A DNA stretch of 8,554 nt from contig JAGGSE010000116.1 of the NCBI GenBank assembly GCA_021159225.1, positions 1-8,554 of the forward strand, read 5' to 3'. Source of the DNA: a bacterium (GTDB lineage: Bacteria; Patescibacteriota; Minisyncoccia; Minisyncoccales; JAGGSE01). A program made the position numbers and the translations under genes. The notes beneath the pieces were generated by a model, which searched no databases, was not told the DNA's origin, and was given only the letters and a program-made list of their open reading frames with translations. Shown in pieces: positions 4,858 through 8,554 of this stretch; the stretch's first letter is position 1; every line of letters starts with the position of its first letter.

Positions 4858-6089
4858 AAGAGATTGTTATTCAAAAGGGTAGATTAGCAGGGACAATTTC
4901 AGTTCCTCCTTCAAAGAGCGATACCCATCGGGCATTGATTTTGGCTGGCCTGTCAAAGGGAAAGAGCAAAATAATCTCTCCCTTGGCCTGCCGGGATACC
5001 GAGGCAACAAGGTCCTGTTTAGGGGCAATTGGAGTTAAGATAAGAAAGAGGAAGAGTTTTTGGGAACTTGAAGGCGGTAATTTTTTCCCTCCCAGACAGA
5101 AACTCTTTTGCCAGGAATCAGGAACCACCCTTAGGCTGATGACTGCTGTCTGTTCTCTAATAAAAGGTAGGTGCATCTTGACAGGAACTCCTTCTTTGAT
5201 GAAAAGACCCATTGCCCCTCTTCTTAGGGCGCTAAAAGATCTGGGGGTCAGAGCAAGAAAAAGAAAGAACCTTGTAATTGTTGAAGATAATTTTTTAGGT
5301 GGAAAAACAAAAATAAGAGGAGATATCAGTTCCCAATTTATTTCCGCTCTTTTATTGATTTCTCCCTTGGCAAGAAAAGAAGTGGAGATAGAACTAACTT
5401 CTCCCTTGGAGTCATCCTCCTATGTTTTAATGACAATTGATTCCCAGAGGGCGTTTGGGGTAAATGTAAACTTTTCAAGAGACCTGAAAAGGTTTAGAAT
5501 AAAAAGGCAGTCCTATAGACCCGGGGAGTACCGGGTGGAAGCGGATTGGTCCTCTGCCTCTTTCTTTTTGGCTGGCGGCGCAATTGCCGGCCGGGTAGGG
5601 GTAAAAAATTTAAATCAGAGAAGTTTTCAGCCGGACAGAAAAATTATTGACTTTTTGAAGCGGATGGGAGCGAAAATAGCAGTAAAGGAGAAGGAGGTAA
5701 TTGTTGAAAAATCAGCCCTCAGTGCTATTCAGGCGGATGTAAGGGGCTGTCCTGACCTATTTCCTGTAGTTTGTGTTTTATCAGCAGTGGCAAAGGGAAC
5801 AAGTGAAATATCAGGGATTGAAAGATTAAAATATAAAGAATCAAACAGATTGGAGGAAATGGAAAAGAACCTGAAGAAAATGGGAATCAGAACAAAAAAA
5901 ACAAGAAGTAGGTTTTTTATTGAGGGAGGAGAACCAAAGGGAGCGATAATTGATTCAAATGACCATCGGATTGTTATGGCTTTTGCTATCTTAGGACTGA
6001 TAGCCAAAACCAAGACAGTTATCAAAAATCCTGACTGCGTTTCTAAGTCATTTCCGGCATTTTTTGAAGAGTTAAGAAAATTATTATGA
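4854..6089 (+). CDS. aroA: 3-phosphoshikimate 1-carboxyvinyltransferase (EPSP synthase)
   Basis: It transfers the enolpyruvyl group of PEP to shikimate-3-phosphate, the sixth shikimate step. Both inverse alpha/beta domains are complete at 411 residues. Visible active-site motifs are SKSDTHRAL (K21, R26), SGTTLR (G90, R94), MKRPI (R118), SSQF (S159, S160, Q161), Y190, PDLFPV (D301), KESNR (K328, R332), DHRIVMAF (D370, R372) and SKSFPAFF (K398). They correspond to E. coli K22, R27, G96, R100, R124, S169-Q171, Y200, D313, K340, R344, R386 and K411. The residue two before SGTT's glycine is E88, where E. coli has N94. The glycine matching G96 is kept, as in the ordinary glyphosate-sensitive type. 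The start is an ATGA overlap with pheA and no SD is seen; the stop overlaps aroC in the same way. Confidence 0.96.
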   Translation: MKEIVIQKGRLAGTISVPPSKSDTHRALILAGLSKGKSKIISPLACRDTEATRSCLGAIGVKIRKRKSFWELEGGNFFPPRQKLFCQESGTTLRLMTAVCSLIKGRCILTGTPSLMKRPIAPLLRALKDLGVRARKRKNLVIVEDNFLGGKTKIRGDISSQFISALLLISPLARKEVEIELTSPLESSSYVLMTIDSQRAFGVNVNFSRDLKRFRIKRQSYRPGEYRVEADWSSASFFLAGGAIAGRVGVKNLNQRSFQPDRKIIDFLKRMGAKIAVKEKEVIVEKSALSAIQADVRGCPDLFPVVCVLSAVAKGTSEISGIERLKYKESNRLEEMEKNLKKMGIRTKKTRSRFFIEGGEPKGAIIDSNDHRIVMAFAILGLIAKTKTVIKNPDCVSKSFPAFFEELRKLL

Positions 6090-7180
6090 ATACATTTGGA
6101 AGGGAGTTTAGAATTACGAGTTTCGGGGAAAGCCATGGGCCCTGCCTGGGGGTTGTAATTGACGGCTGTCCTGCGGGCCTAAAATTAAAAAAGGAGGAGA
6201 TTCAAAAAGAACTGGACAAGAGAAAGCCCGGAGCAAGCGGAATTGCAAGCCCCAGAAAGGAAAAGGATAGGGTGGAGATTTTGTCGGGGGTCTTTGAAGG
6301 GTTTACTACCGGAGCCCCCATCTGTCTTCTGGTTTGGAATAAAGATGTGGACTCCTCTTCCTATAAGAGGATAAAAGACCTGTTGAGGCCTTCCCATGCC
6401 GATTTTACCAACCTTATTAAATACGGAGGGTTTAATGACTACCGAGGAGGAGGGAGGGCCTCCGGCCGCTTGACTGTTTCTTTTGTTTTGGCTGGGGCAG
6501 TGGCTAAAGAACTGCTCAAGAGATTAAAGATAAGAATATTTGCCCATATTGTTGAACTGGGAGGGATAAGGGCAGGGAAGAAAGGAATTAACTCTATCCG
6601 AAGAAATGTTTATAAAAACCCGATAAGATGCGCCGACCTAAAGGCGGCTGAAAAGATGAGAAGAGCAATAATTAGGGCAAGAAAAGAGGGAGATAGTTTG
6701 GGCGGGATTATTGAGGGTTTGGTTCTAAACCTGCCGGTTGGGCTTGGCGAGCCCGTCTTTGACAATCTTGACGGCCAGATTTCCAAGGCATTGTTTGCCA
6801 TTCCCGGGGTTAAGGGTGTGGAGTTTGGCGCTGGTTTTTCAGCGGCTAAAATGAGGGGTTCGGAAAACAATGACCTGTTTTTTCTTAAAAGGGGAAGGGT
6901 TTTTACCAAAACAAACAACGCCGGCGGTGTCTTGGGAGGCATCAGCAATTCTATGCCTCTTGTGGTCAGGGTCTCTGTAAAGCCAACCCCCTCTATATCA
7001 AGGCATCAATTGACCCTTAATGTTAGAAAGATGAGAATGGAGAATTTGAAAATTTCGGGGCGGCACGATGCGTGTATTGCTCCCCGGGCAGTTCCGATAA
7101 TTGAGGCGATGCTGGCTATAACTATCTGTGATTTTGCTTTGAGAGCCCAACTGCTTCCCCGGGTAATAAGGCATAGGTGA
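6086..7180 (+). CDS. aroC: Chorismate synthase
   Basis: It eliminates phosphate from EPSP to give chorismate, using reduced FMN. Family signatures are all present: FGESHG (13-18, catalytic H17), KRKPG (45-49), RPSHAD (101-106, second histidine H104), YRGGGRASGRLT (119-130), GSENND (258-263), NNAGGVLGGIS (277-287), KPTPSI (299-304) and GRHDACIAPRAVPIIEAM (325-342, with D328). Length 364 is normal. GRASGRLT rather than GRSSARET is a variant I associate with clostridial or archaeal-type enzymes. I see no flavin reductase domain, so the enzyme is probably monofunctional and takes reduced flavin from elsewhere. The ATG overlaps the aroA stop by 4 bp. It is followed by a 32-bp gap before the next gene, the only non-overlapping junction in the operon. 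Confidence 0.96.
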   Translation: MNTFGREFRITSFGESHGPCLGVVIDGCPAGLKLKKEEIQKELDKRKPGASGIASPRKEKDRVEILSGVFEGFTTGAPICLLVWNKDVDSSSYKRIKDLLRPSHADFTNLIKYGGFNDYRGGGRASGRLTVSFVLAGAVAKELLKRLKIRIFAHIVELGGIRAGKKGINSIRRNVYKNPIRCADLKAAEKMRRAIIRARKEGDSLGGIIEGLVLNLPVGLGEPVFDNLDGQISKALFAIPGVKGVEFGAGFSAAKMRGSENNDLFFLKRGRVFTKTNNAGGVLGGISNSMPLVVRVSVKPTPSISRHQLTLNVRKMRMENLKISGRHDACIAPRAVPIIEAMLAITICDFALRAQLLPRVIRHR

Positions 7181-7212
7181 TTTGCCTTCGGAAAGCATAA
7201 ATCAAGCAAACA

Positions 7213-8250
7213 ATGAAAGACAATAATTCAATAAGAGTGGCTGTTGTCGGGGCTGCCGGCAGGACCGGGAGGATGTTTGCCTTTGAATTGGCAAAATCGG
7301 CTAATGTTCTAGGCGTTGTCAGAAAAGAAGAAATTGAGACAATTGGGAAACAGGGTCTTTGGGTCAGGAGGGAAGGAGAAGAGCCAAAACAATTAAGGAT
7401 AAAATTAATTTCAGAAGATAGGTTCTCTTATTCTTTCTTGCCTCAGGTTGTTTTTTTGACAACAAAAAATCCAGTGGGTTCTGCTGTTGGATATTATTAT
7501 CAGAAAATAAAAAATATGGAAAAATTGCCCTGTTTGGTTTTGTCCCAGAATGGCTTGAGCGCTGGAAAAGAGGCAAAAGAGGCGCTGGAAAGGGTATTGG
7601 GGGAAAGAGCGAAAGAGGTTCAGGTCGTTAGGGTTAGTTTGCTTAATCCGGTGGAAAAAGAGGAGATAGGAGGCAGGCAGTGCGTTGCCTATTTTCTTCC
7701 AGTTCGTTTATCTTTCGGGGTTTTTTCAGGCAAAAAGGATGTCGGACTGCTTTCTTCCCTTTTCAAAAAGGCAGGTATTAAGGCAAAAGAGGTGGAGCCG
7801 GCAAGAGTCCCTGATATGGAAGTTTCCAAACTTTTTTTGAATCTTATAGGAATACCTTCAGTTAGTTGGGGGGTTTCTTTGAAAAAGGGGTTTGAAGAAA
7901 AAAGGATTGCCGAAGAGGAGTTTCTTTGCCTGAAAGAATACATAAGGGTAGTGAAAGCGGTTGGCAGGGATTTTATCAATTTGCCCGGGATTCCTCTGAA
8001 ATTGCTTGCCTTCCTGCTTGACAAACTTCCCTTGTCTTTTTTGCTTCTTTTTAGGAAAAAAATTGGAAGCATTGTCAGCCAGGCAAGAGGCGAAAAAGAA
8101 AAGGGAAACCTTGACGAGGTTGATTATTACCAGGGCGAGGTGGTAAGATTAGGAAAAAGAGCAGGAATACCTACTCCCATTCAGGAGAGGATTCTTAAAA
8201 GAGCAAGACAGCGTTTGAATCATTTTAGGGTGGGATGCCGGAGCGGCTGA
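7213..8250 (+). CDS. Ketopantoate reductase (PanE/ApbA) family oxidoreductase
   Basis: An N-terminal Rossmann domain begins VAVVGAAGRTGR (G13-x-x-G16-x-x-G19, NAD(P) binding). It continues with VFLTTK (80-85) and SQNGL (111-115, N113). The helical C-terminal domain has KLFLN (206-210), GSIVSQ (S286) and DEVDYYQGEVVRLGKRAGIPTP (301-322, E302). These are the family's catalytic and substrate positions (E. coli PanE N98, K176, N-helix, S244, E256). The family reduces 2-dehydropantoate to pantoate with NADPH. Length 345 is somewhat longer than typical (about 300). The GAAGRTGR loop is unusual; most members have GAGAIG. It lies 32 bp after aroC without an SD, so co-transcription is likely. Because no AroE or TyrA is visible, another 2-keto or cyclic substrate is possible, but that is speculation. 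Its last six codons and stop lie inside the tRNA-Ser gene. Confidence 0.85.
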   Translation: MKDNNSIRVAVVGAAGRTGRMFAFELAKSANVLGVVRKEEIETIGKQGLWVRREGEEPKQLRIKLISEDRFSYSFLPQVVFLTTKNPVGSAVGYYYQKIKNMEKLPCLVLSQNGLSAGKEAKEALERVLGERAKEVQVVRVSLLNPVEKEEIGGRQCVAYFLPVRLSFGVFSGKKDVGLLSSLFKKAGIKAKEVEPARVPDMEVSKLFLNLIGIPSVSWGVSLKKGFEEKRIAEEEFLCLKEYIRVVKAVGRDFINLPGIPLKLLAFLLDKLPLSFLLLFRKKIGSIVSQARGEKEKGNLDEVDYYQGEVVRLGKRAGIPTPIQERILKRARQRLNHFRVGCRSG

Positions 8251-8314
8251 ACGGGGTGGTCTCGAAAACCACTGTCCGCTTTGCGGACCGGAGGTTCAAA
8301 TCCTCCTCCCACCG
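8229..8314 (+). tRNA. tRNA-Ser (anticodon CGA)
   Basis: The full cloverleaf is visible. The acceptor stem GGTGGGA (8229-8235) pairs with TCCCACC (8307-8313), with discriminator G8314. The D arm is CCG (8238-8240) with CGG (8252-8254). The anticodon stem GTGGT (8256-8260) pairs with ACCAC (8268-8272), with loop CTCGAAA and anticodon CGA at 8263-8265, reading UCG. A long class II variable arm, GTCCGC-TTT-GCGGAC (8274-8288), is typical of serine tRNAs. The T arm is GGAGG-TTCAAAT-CCTCC (8290-8306). It closely resembles E. coli serU. CCA is not encoded (CCG follows), so it must be added after transcription. The first 22 bases overlap the upstream coding region on the same strand. Confidence 0.97.
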
Positions 8315-8356
8315 CCGGATTTTAGTAGGAAAAGACAAGCCAACTGACAAGGCAAT

Positions 8357-8402
8357 TGTATACTATACTTGACAAAATACTTTCTTTTTTTGTACACTAT
8401 AG
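8357..8402 (+). promoter_or_regulatory. Promoter with a repeated TGTAYACTATA motif (possible operator)
   Basis: TTGACA (8369-8374) is a perfect -35 box, followed after 18 bp by TACACT (8393-8398) as a -10. The predicted start point is near 8405, about 5 bases before the ATG at 8410. TGTATACTATAC (8357-8368) just upstream of the -35 and TGTACACTATAG (8391-8402) over the -10 match at 10 of 12 bases, 34 bp apart. The first copy contains the palindrome GTATA-C-TATAC. Such a pair around a promoter suggests a regulator binding site, or simply two overlapping promoters. Confidence 0.5.
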
Positions 8403-8409
8403 TTAGAAT

Positions 8410-8554
8410 ATGCAAAAAGAATTGGAAAAAAAGTTATTTTTTCACAATCCTTGGTGGAAAGAAAAAGAGGTTCCTAAGGTTTTTTTGCCTGATTTTCAAA
8501 GGCCTGTATTAGAAAGAATTAAAAAATATTTAGAAAAACTAGATAGAATTATTA
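8410..8554 (+). CDS. Start of a probable ATP-binding protein (AAA/DUF4143-type), 3'-truncated
   Basis: Only 48 codons are visible before the window ends. The N-terminus contains FFHNPWWKEKEVP and then FQRPVLERIKKYLEKLDRII. A 'NPWW' stretch followed by an F/R-containing segment and a helix is what I associate with the N-terminus of DUF4143-type P-loop ATPases, just before the GPRQVGKTT Walker A strand. Walker A itself would lie beyond the window, so the assignment is inference. The start is supported by the strong promoter just upstream; there is no SD, which fits a near-leaderless mRNA. The coding sequence is clearly more AT-rich than the aromatic genes. It is a separate unit from the upstream operon, located after a tRNA gene, a common place for acquired DNA. 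Confidence 0.6.
   Translation, partial: MQKELEKKLFFHNPWWKEKEVPKVFLPDFQRPVLERIKKYLEKLDRII

Noticed and set aside
5729..6136. Minus-strand ORFs over the aromatic genes (this one and similar ones, such as 4871-5212 and 7689-8072)
   Set aside because: They are antisense to genes with clear family motifs, have biased serine/phenylalanine-rich compositions, and no start signals.
8315..8356. Terminator after the tRNA
   Set aside because: No stem of useful length followed by T residues was found between the tRNA and the next promoter.

Overview
This window reads as AT-rich, lysine-rich bacterial DNA from an uncultivated and probably anaerobic lineage. A Patescibacteria/Parcubacteria-like genome is my best guess. 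The basis is indirect: few Shine-Dalgarno sequences, head-to-tail overlapping genes, a DUF2229 (acyl-CoA dehydratase activase-related) gene, a 'PWW'-type ATPase start, and intergenic palindromic repeats. UGA is used as an ordinary stop codon, so recoding of UGA is unlikely. All supported genes lie on the + strand.

Region 1 (1-1531): the 3' part of an unrecognised protein with a TraB/TIKI-like pair of GxxH motifs. It is followed by about 310 bp without a gene. That stretch holds a 9-bp hairpin, a roughly 185-bp nested inverted repeat that looks like a MITE-type element, and a good sigma70-type promoter. Region 2 (1532-2670): a DUF2229/COG3580 gene whose tail is duplicated just downstream. Between the two copies sit two identical 19-nt palindromes, and a 17-bp stem with a 40-nt loop follows.

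Region 3 (2671-8250) is the core, a compact aromatic amino acid operon. Its order is a small zincin metallopeptidase, a fused type I 3-dehydroquinate dehydratase-chorismate mutase, prephenate dehydratase with an ACT domain (PheA), EPSP synthase (AroA), chorismate synthase (AroC), and a ketopantoate-reductase-family oxidoreductase. The first five genes overlap by 16, 23, 4 and 4 bp, which suggests translational coupling. Together they carry DHQ to dehydroshikimate, shikimate-3-phosphate to chorismate, and chorismate through prephenate to phenylpyruvate. DAHP synthase, AroB, AroE, AroK and TyrA are not in the window.

Region 4 (8229-8554): a tRNA-Ser(CGA) whose 5' end overlaps the 3' end of the oxidoreductase gene, then a promoter with a repeated TGTAYACTATA motif, then the start of a probable AAA/DUF4143-type ATPase gene that runs off the window.

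The most notable items are the AroD-chorismate mutase fusion immediately upstream of a stand-alone prephenate dehydratase, the gene/tRNA overlap that puts the stop codon inside the tRNA, and the strong stem in the leader of the aromatic operon.
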